Positions 47,296-58,575 of a DNA stretch of 64,000 bases are shown here, piece by piece. This stretch comes from Sebastes aleutianus (taxonomy: Eukaryota; Chordata; Actinopteri; Perciformes; Sebastidae). Below the pieces are notes generated by a model, which was not told the DNA's origin, did not search any database, and worked only from the letters and a program-made list of their open reading frames with translations. Both the position numbers and the translations under genes were made by a program. Every line of letters starts with the position of its first letter. The first letter of the stretch is position 1. Where the stretch lies: the NCBI GenBank assembly GCA_916700875.1, contig CAKAKS010000060.1, positions 9,845,334 through 9,909,333 on the forward strand. Direction: 5' to 3'.

Positions 47296-48509
47296 CTCAC
47301 CGGCCACTTTATTAGGTACACCTTGCTAGTACCGGGTTGGACCCCCTTTTGCCTTCAGAACTGCCTTAATTCTTCGTAGCATAGATGCAACAAGGTGTTG
47401 GAAACATTCCTCAGAGATTTTGGTCCATATTGACATGATAGCATCACGGAGTTGCTGCAGATTTGTCGGCTGCACATCAATGATGCAAATCTCCCGTTCC
47501 ACCACATCCCAAAGGTGCTCTATTGGATTGAGATCTGGTGACTGTGGAGGCCATTGGAGTACAGCGAACTCATTGTCATGTTCAAGAAACCAGTTTGAGA
47601 TGATTTGAGCTTTGTGACATGGTGCATTATCCTGCTGGAAGTAGCCATCAGAAGATTGGTACACTGTGGTCATAAAGGGATGGACATGGTCAGCAACAAT
47701 ACTCACCTAGGCCGTGGCGTTTAAACAATGCTCAATTGGTACTAAGGGGCCCAAAGCGTGCCAAGAAAATATCCCCCACACCATTACACCACCACCACCA
47801 GCCTGAACCGCTGATACAAGGCAGGATGGATCCATGCTTTCATGTTGTTTACGCCAAATTCTGACCCTACCATCTGAATGTCGCAGCTGAAATCGAGACT
47901 CATCAGACCAAGCAACGTTTTTCCAATCTTCAATTGTCCAATTTTGGTGAGCCTGTGCGAATTGTAGCCTCAGTTTCCTGTTCTTAGCTGACAGGAGTGG
48001 CACCCGGTGTGGTCTTCTGCTGCTGTAGCCCATCTGCTTCAAGGTTCGATGTATTGTGCGTTCAGAGATAGTATTCTGCATAGCTTGGTTGTAACGAGTG
48101 GTTATTTGAGTTACTGTTGCCTTTCTATCATCTCAAACCACTCTGCCCATTCTCCTCTGACCTTTGACATCAACAAGGCATTTCCGTCCACACAACTGCC
48201 GCTCACTGGATATTTTCTCTTTTTCGGACCATTCTCTGTAAACCCTAGAGATGGTTGTGCTTGAAAATCCCAGTAGATCAGCAGTTTTTGAAATACTCAG
48301 ACCAGCCCGTCTGGCACCAACAACCATGCCACGTTCAAAGTCACTTAAATCCCCTTTCTTCCCCATTCTGATGCTCGGTTTGAACTTCAGCAAGTCGTCT
48401 TCACCACCTCTAGATGCCTAAATGCATTGAGTTGCTGCCATGTGATTGGCTGATTAGCTATTTGTGTAAACAAGCAATTGAACAGGTGTGCCTAATAAAG
48501 TGGCCGGTG
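47296..48509 (-). mobile_element. Tc1-like transposon 3, inactive
   Basis: About 1.2 kb with short terminal repeats CACCGGCCACTTTATTAGGT (left, 47298) and its complement (right, ending 48509), the termini of a Tc1-like family frequent in fishes. The transposase is on the minus strand, broken into three frames. Inserted at TA inside a TA-rich microsatellite. Confidence 0.93.
47326..48393 (-). pseudogene. Tc1-family transposase in three broken frames
   Basis: The segment 48393-48133 has the HTH (KKGDLSDFERGMVVGARRAG). A frameshift around 48110 leads to 48081-47707, with WSDESRFQLRHSDGR (first Asp). An in-frame TAG at 47707-47709 then precedes 47706-47326, with YFQQDNAPCHKA (second Asp) and SPDLNPIEHLWD (Glu). 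All three catalytic residues survive, so it is younger or less decayed than the other two copies, yet not translatable. Confidence 0.92.
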
Positions 48510-49479
48510 TATATATACTGTGTATACATAACAGAAATTATAGCATTACTAATAATTAGTAAACATTATTAATTATTTTTTCGTTGTTTGTTAACAGTAA
48601 AATAACTATTAACTAAAGTTGTATTAATTATCAATTTACCATTTATTAATGATGGTTATTATAGAGTGTTACTGCAATAAATGTACTTAAGTAAAACACT
48701 TCTTCTCTATACTACACTATAATACTTCTTCTTTCCACCCCTGATAAACATGAATCACACTGAGGAAGAAAGACCACAGAAAGGATGTTAAAAATAAAAT
48801 GGATTATTTATTATTTAATATAACAGAAACTAGAAAAATAAAGTGAGACACAAAAGTCAAATGGTACTTTGAAGTCGGCGGTAATGTGAGCAGCAGGTCG
48901 TGTTGTTACCTGTTTCAACATAAACTCACTTGTGTGTGTGTAGTGTGTAGGTGTGTCTGTGTGTTCTGAAACCCCAAAGCTTCCAGTAAAACATACAGAA
49001 GTGCAGAAAGTGTCGTCATGTTTCCTTGCAGCTCACAGACATGTAGGAACACAAAGGGTTAACGTGAAGGAAGTGGAGGGGTGATGGTGTTTAAAGGCTT
49101 TAAGGGGTAAATCTCTGACTGTGTCTTGGTTTCTTAAGATTTCATTAGTCAAAACATGAATCACACTGAGGAAGAAAGAGCACAAAAAGAATGGTTAAAT
49201 TAAAAAGTATTATAGTACTTTTCACACTGAATCAGAGTTAAACAGAAATGGGGATAGTGATGGGGATGATGGTGATGAAGAGCAGTGATGAGGGTGGAAA
49301 CGATGCAGCTGTGGACAGACACAGAGACACACCTGACCGCTCTCAACCAAATAAATAAACTAAATAAACTGAACTGAATTAGATAAATGCTCCAGGTGTA
49401 CATATTCATAAAGATCTCATAGACTTCAATGCAATTTGACGTATGTTTGGATTCTAATTTTTGACGATCCCGTCTTCAA
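48510..49479. other. Intergenic, no gene
   Basis: AT-rich. A roughly 50 bp segment, CATGAATCACACTGAGGAAG with AAAGA(C/G)CACA, occurs at 48748 and again at 49155. Confidence 0.5.
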
Positions 49480-50286
49480 GGATGTCCTCCAGTGGGGTCC
49501 CGTCTCCGTGGATGTCCTCCAGAGGGGTCCCGTCTCCGTGGCCGTCCTCCAGAGGGGTCCCGTCTTCTAGGACGTCCTCCAGAGGGATCCCGTCTTTGTG
49601 GCCATCCTCCAGAGGGGTCCCGTCTCCGTGGCCGTCCTTCAGAGGGGTCCCGTCTCCGTGGCCGTCCTCTAGAGGGGTCCCGTCTCCCTGGCCGTCCTCC
49701 AGAGGGGTCCCGTCTCCCTGGCCGTCCTCTAGAGAGGGGTCCCGTCTCCCTGGCCGTCCTCCAGAGGGGTCACCGTCTCCGTGGCCGTCCTCCAGAGGGG
49801 TCCCGTCTCCCTGGCCGTCCTCCAGAGGGGTCACCGTCTCCGTGGCCGTCCTCCAGAGGGGTCACTGTCTCCGTGGCCGTCCTCCAGAGGGGTCCCGTCT
49901 CCCTGGCTGTCCTCCAGAGGGGTCCCGTCTCCCTGGCCGTCCTCCAGAGGGGTCACCGTCTCCGTGGCCGTCCTCCAGAGGGGTCCCGTGTCCGTGGCCG
50001 TCCTCCAGAGGGGTCCCGTCTTCTAGGACGTCCTCCAGAGGGATCCCGTCTTTGTGGCCATCCTCCAGAGGGGTCCCGTCTCCGTGGCCGTCCTTCAGAG
50101 GGGTCCCGTCTCCGTGGCCGTCCTCTAGAGGGGTCCCGTCTCCCTGGCCGTCCTCCAGAGGGGTCCCGTCTCCCTGGCCGTCCTCTAGAGAGGGGTCCCG
50201 TCTCCCTGGCCGTCCTCCAGAGGGGTCACCGTCTCCGTGGCCGTCCTCCAGAGGGGTCCCGTGTCCGTGGCCGTCCTCCAGAGATA
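49480..50286. repeat. 30 bp GC-rich minisatellite with higher-order duplication
   Basis: Units read GGTCCCGTCTCCCTGGCCGT then CCTCCAGAGG. A block of about 245 bp starting CGTCTTCTAGGACG at 49561 recurs at 50017, identical by eye. Because 30 bp is ten codons, several frames stay open on both strands (for example DGHGDGTPLE repeats on the minus strand). No signal peptide, splice logic or family supports a gene. Confidence 0.93.
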
Positions 50287-50454
50287 TCAAATCAGATACT
50301 GTTAATCCTAAACAGGAATTCAACTGACTCTGAGTCAGCTGCTCCAGGAACATCACTGTTTCCTCAGAATTTTGCTCCAGGAGGATAAATATGAGCTTCT
50401 GCAGCATGAAGGATACACATCAGGACCTCATCAGGACCAGAGTCCACATCACAA

Positions 50455-50700
50455 GACCAGGACCATCAGAGCTGCTTCATCCCTCCATCAGAGCTGCTTC
50501 ATCTCTCCGTCAGAGCTGCTTCATCCCTCCATCAGATCTGCTTCATCCCTCCATCAGAGCTGCTTCATCTCTCCATCAGAGCTGCTTCATCCCTCCATCA
50601 GAGCTGCTTCATCCCTCCATCAGAGCTGCTTCATCCCTCCATCAGAGCTGTTTCATCTCTCCGTCAGAGCTGCTTCATCCCTCCGTCAGAGGACACCAGT
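50455..50700. repeat. 21-22 bp minisatellite ATCAGAGCTGCTTCATCCCT
   Basis: About eleven near-perfect copies with C/T variants, immediately after the 30 bp array. Confidence 0.93.
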
Positions 50701-51293
50701 GAGTTCATACCTTCTTCTTCTTCCTCTTCTGCAGAACGTTTCTTGTTCTCTTTATTTTCATTTTGCGAGTTAAAAGGTTTTTTTTAGACTAATTCCAATA
50801 AATTCAGACTCAATATATTTGAATCTTTCTGCAAACGAAATGCAACTTTATTCCCGGCAGTTCAGAGACAACATTCAAACCCTCACTTTGGGAATTTACA
50901 GGTAAAATAAATAAATAAATAAAATGAACAAAGCTTTACATGTTTGTAACTTCCAAATAATTCTCGAGACGTTTCCTGGAGGACATTTTAATTTGATACT
51001 AAACAGAGAAAAATGGAGACAGAGAATTATTTTAGACACATGTAACACATTTCCTTTAAATAAAACCTGCAGAAAATATAACCCAACAGTTCACTTACTC
51101 ATAATCTGTACGGTTATATTATATAATATTTTGTTTATTTGCAATCTTTCTCACTTTGTACTGCTGCACAACAATTCTCTTTATTGTAACAGAATAAATA
51201 GATGAATATAAAATCCTTAATATTTCTACAGTAAATCCAGTCAGACCTGAACATGAACATGAACGTGTTTTATATCAGAAATGTTCCTTTAAT
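50701..51293. other. Intergenic, no gene
   Basis: AT-rich. The 93-residue frame at 50924-51205 (IILETFPGGHFNLILNREKW) has no recognisable domain and atypical composition. Nothing else was seen. Confidence 0.45.
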
Positions 51294-51804
51294 ATGAATG
51301 ACAGAACCTGCCAAAATCAAAAATACATAAATAAATTACTCGATAAATTAATAAATATGTCATTAAATGTAGCAAAAATCATATAAAAAATAAATGTAGC
51401 CATTAATGAATTGATAAAATGTGACATAAATTTGATATTTCTAATAAAATAAATAAAAATGAATGCAAAAATAAATGACAAAATAAATAAAGAATAAATA
51501 AAAAAATAAATGAATAAATAAAAAAATGAAAAAATAAATAAATAAATTTAAAATTAATAAAAATAAATTCATAAATAAAAGGGGAAAAATAAACAGAATA
51601 GTAAATAAATAAGGGAATTAATACAAAGATTAATAAATAAAGAAGCAAATTAAAACAGAAATATCAGTTAATGTCACATTTTTATCAATTAATTAATGGC
51701 TACATTTATTTTTTATATTATTTTTGATACATTTAATGGCATTTAATTATTGTCTCATTTATTTATTTATTCATTTTGATTTTGGCAGGTTCTGTCCTCC
51801 ATAC
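51294..51804. mobile_element. AT-rich MITE (family A), copy 5
   Basis: Left GACAGAACCTGCCAAAATC and right GGCAGGTTCTGTCCTCCATA, with the core TAGCCATTAATGAATTGATA. It lies about 200 bp before the acceptor of the next gene. Confidence 0.85.
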
Positions 51805-52013
51805 TTTAATGCTCCTGTAATATATTTTAATAAATTTAATTTTATGATACAGCTACTGTAATATATTTTAATTACTTTTATGATACAGCAGACAGCAGAG
51901 AGCTGAAACATGTCCATTAAATATTTCTTCATATAAAAAACTAAACACAGTCAGTCTGTGAGAATGTAGAGCTCTGTTCATTACAATAAAACCCTCTCCT
52001 CTTCCTGTTGCAG

Positions 52014-55000
52014 TGCATTGTGGGTACCCGTTCATCCTGTCTCTTGTGTTGTGGGCGGAGCTTGCAGCAGGTATGGTGTTACCAACAAGCAACATGCAGA
52101 GCACCGCCCAGAGCCTTGAGGCGGCGCTGCAGAGCTACATCAGCAACCTCAAAAAGACGGTGAGACACAACGCTTTCACACAAAACTCCATTCAAAAAGC
52201 TTTATTTTTACAGACAGTTTAACTCTCATGTTGGAGCTCTTTGTCTCAACCGATCTTTTTTGTGTCTTTGTTTTCGGTGCAGACATACCTGCAGGATCTG
52301 CCGGACGAGCCCTGCGCAGACACCGTCGCTAATGAGGTACACCTCATTTTGCATGAGATCTGGTTAAACAGGCTGCCGAAATCATCAGGCTGCACAAATA
52401 GTACAAAATAAAACTATAAATGTTCTCCTGATGGTGGCGCTGCAGCTTTCAGTCTGAAAATGTGAGACACAGGGCCAAATCATTGTTGTGATGCTGGAAC
52501 AGGGCCGGTGTTACGGTTTAACAGGCGACCCTGTTAACTGGCGACTTTCAGCCGAATGAGTCTGGTTGTCGTAGTTACGGCAGCTGTTGAAAGCAGGAAG
52601 AGAATACGTAGCTGTCCTCGTGACCGCCTCTTTGTTTAGTATTTCATTACAATGTTTAAACATACCGGATTCGTCTTTGGAGCTTTGGAGTCTTGTTTGT
52701 GGAAACGTGTCCGCTATATTCTGCTCGTGTTTGAAACGTTGCTTGTTATGATGAATATGTTGAAATTAGGAAGAGCAGCGTCGCTCTTCCTGTAAGCTAA
52801 TAAAAGTTTCTAAATACACATATTCGTCTTTGGAGCTTGTTGTAGTAAACATGTGTCACGTAGAAGAACCTCATCCCTTTAAGAAAAAAAAAATGAATAA
52901 AAATGTCAGGTTTTACGGGATTTGAACTCATACCAAAATCACAGCTTGTGTGACAGACGGAGGTTTCCTCCAATGCGCCACCAGCACTGGGGTGGTCACA
53001 GGTGAATGTCATATATATATCTCAAATATCACACGCTAAGTAGTCACTCTGAGACGCAGAAGGCAGCCAGATTAACTTGTGACCACACTGTCCGTGTACT
53101 TCAGACCATCTGATTTACAACACAAGTAAGTGTCTGTTTATGTTGTTGTTGTTGTATTCACGTGGAAACATTGAAGTTTGAAGATCTCGCATCAGCTGCA
53201 CCATAAAGAAAATGTTTTCAAACCAAAAAGGCACTGGATTGAGAATTGACCCAGACAACAACACAGGAGTCAAACACTCAAGTTATTTTTATTCAGGAGA
53301 GGCCAACAAATTTCACTTGTAGCCAATCAATCTGCACAACATACACATGTCTGTACATCCTGCTACTATTTAATCTTATATTCACAAAGCAGCCATTTAA
53401 CACAGGTTCTTTCTAAGATAAATTATATATTTATGTTAGTAGCTATTAAATTTAAAAGTTAAGATCATCAGTTATAGAAAACATACATAAACATCTGCTT
53501 CCTGGGCTCAATCATCACCCTCAAGTCAGAGCAGAATATCAGTAGTGTCACTAAGAAGGTTCAGCAGAGATCAAATCAATTCAATTTGTATAGCCCAGAA
53601 TTACAAATTTGGCTCTGGGGGCTTTACAATCTGTACAGGATCCGACACCCTCTGTCCTTTACAGTGCGACCCTGTCATTGAATGAGGAAAAAACCCTTTG
53701 AACAGGGAAACAAATGTAAGAAACCTCAGGAAGAGCAATGGGGGGAGGGGGGGAATCCCCCTACCAGGATGTACAGACGTGCAATAGATGTTGTGTGTGT
53801 ACAGAGTAACGATATAATGAAAATATAACATGGACAATCCATATGTCAAAAATGGATGCATATATTGTGAACATAACATCATGTACGCCCTGCAATATTC
53901 TCTGCCTCTTCTCCCTTTGTGTAAATAGTATGTTTTCCCCTTGAGAGGGTCATATGTTATGCAGATTGATTGGCTACAAGTGAAATTTGTTGGCCTCTCC
54001 TGAATAAAAATAACTTGAGTGTTTGACTCCTGTGTTGTTGTCTGGGTCAATTCTCAATCCAGTGCCTTTTTGGTTCGAAAACATTTTCTTTATGGTGCAG
54101 CTGATGCGAGATCTTCAAACTTCAATGTTTCCACGTGAATACAACAACAACAACATAAACAGACACTTACTTGTGTTGTAAATCAGATGGTCTGAAGTAC
54201 ACGGACAGTGTGGTCACAAGTTAATCTGGCTGCCTTCTGCATCTCAGAGTGACTACTTAGCGTGTGATATTTGAGATATATATGACATTCACCTGTGACC
54301 ATCCCAGTGCTGGTGGCGCATTGGAGCAAACTCCCGTCTGTCACACAAGTTGTGATTTTGGTATGAGTTCAAATCCCGTAAAACTTGACATTTGTATTCT
54401 TTTTTTTTTTTTTCTTAAAGGGATGAATAGTTCTTCTACGTGACACATGTTTACTAAAATAGGCTCCAAAGACGAATATGTGTATTTAGAAACTTTTATT
54501 AGCTTACAGGAAGAGCGACGCTGCTCTTAATGTTTTCAACATAATCATCATAACAAGCAACGTTTCAAACGCGAGCAGAATATAGCGGACACGTTTCCAC
54601 AAACAAGACTCCAAAGCTCCAAAGACGAATCCGGTATGTTTAAACATTGTAATGAAATACTAAACAAAGAGGCATTCACGAGGACAGCTACGTATTCTCT
54701 TCCTGCTTTCAACAGCTGCCGTAACTACGACAACCACAGACTCATTCGGCTGAAAGTCGCCAGTTAACAGGGTCGCCTGTTAAACCGTAACACCGGCTCT
54801 AGACCTTTTTGTGCGCTAGGCGAAAATTGCCGCCGCAATGAGGGGGCTCCAAATCGGCAGCACCGCTCCAGGGTTAGGGTTCAACCCCCCAAACCCTAAC
54901 CCTAACACCACCAACCGCAACACACATCAGAAAGCACAATGTTTTTAAGACAAAAATCAAGATTTTTATTTTCATAAATAACTATATTTATTATAATATA

Positions 55001-56029
55001 AATAGACAATTGGACCCTGATATTGTTGCCTTAAAAGTGTTTAGTCAGTTTCACTACAATTTACACTTTTATTGACAAATAAGTGGCCAGGCAGATGAAA
55101 AACTGTGAGAAAGAGAGTTACAGGGGTGAAAAGTATATTTCTTTCTTTATTTATTTATTTGTTCATTTGTTACCTCAATGACGAAAAATGAAGGAGGGCA
55201 CCCACTGGCATTTATTATTATTATTATTATATATATTATGTTATGTTATTATATATATAATTTTATATTATTATTATTGTTATTATTATTAATTATTTTG
55301 TTATTTATTTATTTTGTTACAGGGCGACCAGCGCCCCCCCGATGGTGGCGCCCTAGGCGGTGTGAAATTCCGCCCTGTGCTGGAATTTTACAAATAATTA
55401 TAATATTAAAGAGGAAAATAAGCTGTCACACATGTGAAGGATGCATGATAAAAAAAAAATTGAATTCCAAGCTCTTATGTGATGGTTAAAAAAAACCACA
55501 TTAATAAATATGAGCTAGTACACTATACAAATCTATATCAACTCTCACAACTGTGAGTTGCGTTCAGCTGGTTAAAATCCTGTGTTTTCTGGATGTGGTT
55601 TGGTGCAGAGCTCCACGGCGGCCACCAAACTGTCTCACTATCAGCAGTGTGCAGACAACCTCAAGACTCTCTGTACTGACGACGTCGCTCTGTGTAATGT
55701 CATCACACTGCAAAACGACCTGCTGCAACACCTGGTGAGTCTCTGCGCTCTGATTGGCTGATTTACACACAGAGTCACCTGGACGTCAGAGTGAAGAGAT
55801 TACTACTGCTAAACATGACAGACAAATTGATTGATTGATTGATTGATTAGAGAAGTCAGCATTTCTGAAGTGTGTGTGTGTGTGTTTTCAGAGATCGACA
55901 TACCAGGACCCTGTAGTGTGTCCCAAGTCTTCCTCGTCCTCCTCCTCACCTTTATCAGATTTCAACTCCATCACTAGATCCATCCAGTGTGTTGACTGCT
56001 GGAGCCGGCAGGTGGCTGCATTATGCTGA
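52014..56029 (+). CDS. Unrecognised small secreted Cys-rich protein, cytokine-like exon layout
   Basis: Coding parts 52014-52159, 52283-52336, 55609-55734 and 55892-56029 join in phase 0 with AG/GT borders. The first begins after a strong acceptor (CTCTTCCTGTTGCAG) as TG|CAT, so an upstream exon ending in A would supply a split ATG; that exon was not found. Product about 154 aa. YPFILSLVLWAELAAG is a signal peptide, SLEAALQSYISNLKKT an amphipathic helix, then PDEPCADT, HYQQCADNLKTLCTDDVALC, a Ser run (PKSSSSSSSP) and IQCVDCWSRQVAALC at the very end. One N-glycosylation sequon (NES). Four exons in phase 0 with a very short second exon match short-chain four-helix cytokines (IL-2/4/5/13, CSF2 type), but no family was named with confidence. 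A poly(A) signal follows. Confidence 0.7.
52905..52990 (-). ncRNA. tRNA-derived (pol III promoter-like) sequence in left arm
   Basis: The minus strand has an A-box-like TGGCGCATTGGA and, about 45 nt later, a B-box-like GAGTTCAAATCCC. This resembles the head of a tRNA-derived SINE rather than a working tRNA. It points outward, away from the palindrome centre. Confidence 0.45.
54308..54393 (+). ncRNA. tRNA-derived (pol III promoter-like) sequence in right arm
   Basis: The mirror copy of the left-arm sequence: TGGCGCATTGGAGCAAAC with GAGTTCAAATCCCGTAAAAC. It also points outward. Not a plausible intact tRNA. Confidence 0.45.
54799..55608. other. Rest of intron 2, repeat-derived
   Basis: It contains GTGCGCTAGGCGAAAATTGC and GGCGCCCTAGGCGGTGTG words common in fish repeats, a short CCCTAACCCTAAC stretch near 54890 and TTATTA-rich sequence at 55210-55310. 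No coding exon seen. Confidence 0.5.
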
Positions 56030-56477
56030 TAACACAAACTGGCCTGAATTAAAAAAATAATAATAATTCATTTTTTTCTAAAATATCATGTTTTTAATAA
56101 TTATATAATTATTATTTATATAAATAATAATTCAATGAAGAAAATGATTCAGAAAAAGTTCAGTTATTTTGAATTACAAGAGCAGATACATTTTATTATT
56201 CCTGTTCATTCTTAGTCATTATTTGTGTAGATAATGTTTATTTTTTTAATTAAGTTAGATACTTCTTCAGAGTAGTTTTGGTTTCTTTGTAGATTAATAT
56301 ATATTTTCTCTAAATGTCTATCATAATGGCCAAATAAGGTATTGATATATTATTTACTAAAAGTATTTCTATGGCTACGTTTTCTTATTTTATTTTAATT
56401 TAATGACATTATTTGTTTATTTATGGTGTAATTTTCAGTGTGAATACAAGAGGGCTCTACTGGTGTAGTTATACAAT

Positions 56478-56791
56478 CTATTGATGTAGTTTTACATTCC
56501 GCTGATGTGGTTTTATACTCTACTGATGTCGTTTTATACTCTACTGATGTAGTTTTATACTGTACTGATGTAGTTTTACATTCTGTTGATGTAGTTTTAC
56601 ATTCCGCTGATGTGGTTTTATACTCTACTGATGTCGTTTTATACTCTACTGATGTAGTTTTATACTCTACTGATGTAGTTTTACATTCTGTTGATGTAGT
56701 TTTATACTCTGCTGTTAAGACGTCAATTTCATACAAAATGTTTTAACGTATTTATATTTCATGTCAACATGTTGTTCTGTTTTTGAATAAA
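56478..56791 (+). terminator. 3' UTR with 22 bp minisatellite and AATAAA
   Basis: About eleven TACTCTACTGATGTAGTTTT units (56490-56715) precede a canonical AATAAA at 56786-56791, about 760 nt after the stop of the cytokine-like gene. Confidence 0.65.
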
Positions 56792-56829
56792 GTTTTATAG
56801 AAACGAAAAGTCTCTGAGACACATCATTG

Positions 56830-58535
56830 ACCCCACAGTGTCAGTGCAGTATGATGGCAGTGAGCTGAGCGCCATTGTTTTGCTTCATTAATTGATTCCT
56901 TCCTTCATTTATTTCTGTAATCATTAATTTATTCATGTATTTATACATTTATGTATGCATTTATTTATTATTGTATATATTCATTGATTGATTCTTGAGT
57001 CATTTTTCGTCCTCCATACAAACATGGAGAGATTCCCTGTTTTTAATCTCTTAGATCAGGGATTCTCAACCTTTTGTAACTCGAGGCCCACTTCCAATTG
57101 TTAAAAAAATTCCGAAGACCACCTTCCCAAATAAATGACAAACTGGGCTATAAAATAATGTGTTATGCTACTGTCAGGTGTATTGACCCGCATAGATATT
57201 CAGCTTACCCTCACCCATCACTGCCTGCCATTATGAATCCAAAGTATTCAGGGTCATATTTCCTCACCACGCACTTTTACTGGTTTCAAAAATTGCTTGA
57301 TTTTGTGTCACTGAATCTGTGACATATATGTCTGTAAAGGGGCGACTCGTGGGTACCCATAGAACCTATTTTCATTCACATATCTTGAGGTCAGAGGTCA
57401 AGGCACACCTTTGAAAATGGCCATGATCCTCGCCAAAATTTAAGTGGGCCCCGGCCCAGTGGTTGAGAATAGCTGTCTTGCTGGGACTTAGCCCCGCCCC
57501 TCTCTCACCTGGAAACACCTGGAAACACTCTCCCTATCAGCCACATGCTCACTGTGGAGCAGACACACTGAGAGGTATGTGTGGACTTCTTTAAGCTTTT
57601 TGTTTTGATGTATTTATATCGCCCTCCCTGGGAACTGTGACGCATTTAAGACCAACATCAGTGACAGAAACACAACAAAGCTGCAGACTGAGAGTTTCCA
57701 CTGAGCTGCAGCAGAAAACAGCCGAGTTGACACCAAGACACAGAACAAGGTCAGTTGTTTTTCAGTCATCTGCAGCTGACACACTTTGTTTCTGACAGGA
57801 AACCTTCATATTATCAAACAACCCCACATAATGTTCTGAAACTTTATTATTCACCTTCAGTTCAGTCAAGTCACAACATGTGTTCCTATAAACATTTCTA
57901 TCTAATGAAATCTTAAGAAAATGTGGAGAAATTTTAGAAAATGATAATTGATAACATAATGAAGCCTGTTTCTGCCAGGAAGAAACAAAATGGTGAGGAA
58001 AAAATACTAATGATGAATTACAATAAGAAAAAGTTTAAATGTATTATTTGAATTATGAGAGCTGCTCAGTAAAGCAGTTTTTAAGTACAACTTTTGAAGT
58101 TGTTGCTTCATGATGTTTCATGTTTCTGTAAATCTGCTTCTGGTTTTTATTCTATTTATATAGATAGACAAATGAAAACATGTCAATAATTACATTTTTA
58201 ACCAAAACAAAAAGGAGTTCTTTTAATAACTAAGAGCAAAAATGTATATGTGAATATTTGAAACATATTTGTGTGACTCACAAATATGTTTTAAATATTC
58301 CTTCATGAGTCTTTTATCTTTTGATGCTCTTATTTTGAAAGGGAACTGAAGTCAGCTGGCATGAGAAGGATCCGTCCAGACAGCCAATCAGAGTCACCCC
58401 GAGTCCTCCAACGCTAACGATCATTTATCCACAAACAGGTGAAAAAGAACCGAAGAGTCAGCTGACGTTTCTTCTGCCTGAAGTTTCAAATCTCAGAGAT
58501 GCATAATTAAGATCTGCTGAGGCCTGTGGAGACGA

Positions 58536-58575
<40 letters not shown>

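Larger units (their letters stand above)
52503..54798. mobile_element. Giant palindromic (foldback) repeat in intron 2 of the cytokine-like gene
   Basis: Arms 52503-53338 and 53959-54798 are inverted copies of about 836-840 bp. The outer ends are CCGGTGTTACGGTTTAACAG and its complement. The inner ends are GCCAATCAATCTGCA and TGCAGATTGATTGGC. The arms differ by scattered substitutions. A 620 bp centre contains another dispersed repeat (about 53573-53760: CAATTTGTATAGCCCAGAAT). No transposase seen. Confidence 0.88.

Noticed and set aside
49461..50388. Open frames of 288 and 298 codons on the + strand and 126-181 codons on the - strand
   Set aside because: All lie within a 30 bp tandem repeat whose period is a multiple of three, so any stop-free unit stays open. 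No start context, splice sites or domain.
50924..51205. 93-codon frame, possible small gene
   Set aside because: AT-rich, no signal peptide, no domain, and no splice or poly(A) context.
54308..54393. Functional tRNA gene
   Set aside because: A- and B-box words are present but the B box is mutated, stems do not pair convincingly and the sequence is duplicated in an inverted repeat; treated as SINE-like.
54870..54910. Interstitial telomere repeat
   Set aside because: Only two or three CCCTAA units inside repeat-derived sequence; far too short to call.
58355..58440. Short + strand ORF (MRRIRPDSQSESPRV...) ending near a GTGAAA donor
   Set aside because: Too short, no partner exons, and the frame stops before the donor; at best part of a non-coding exon.
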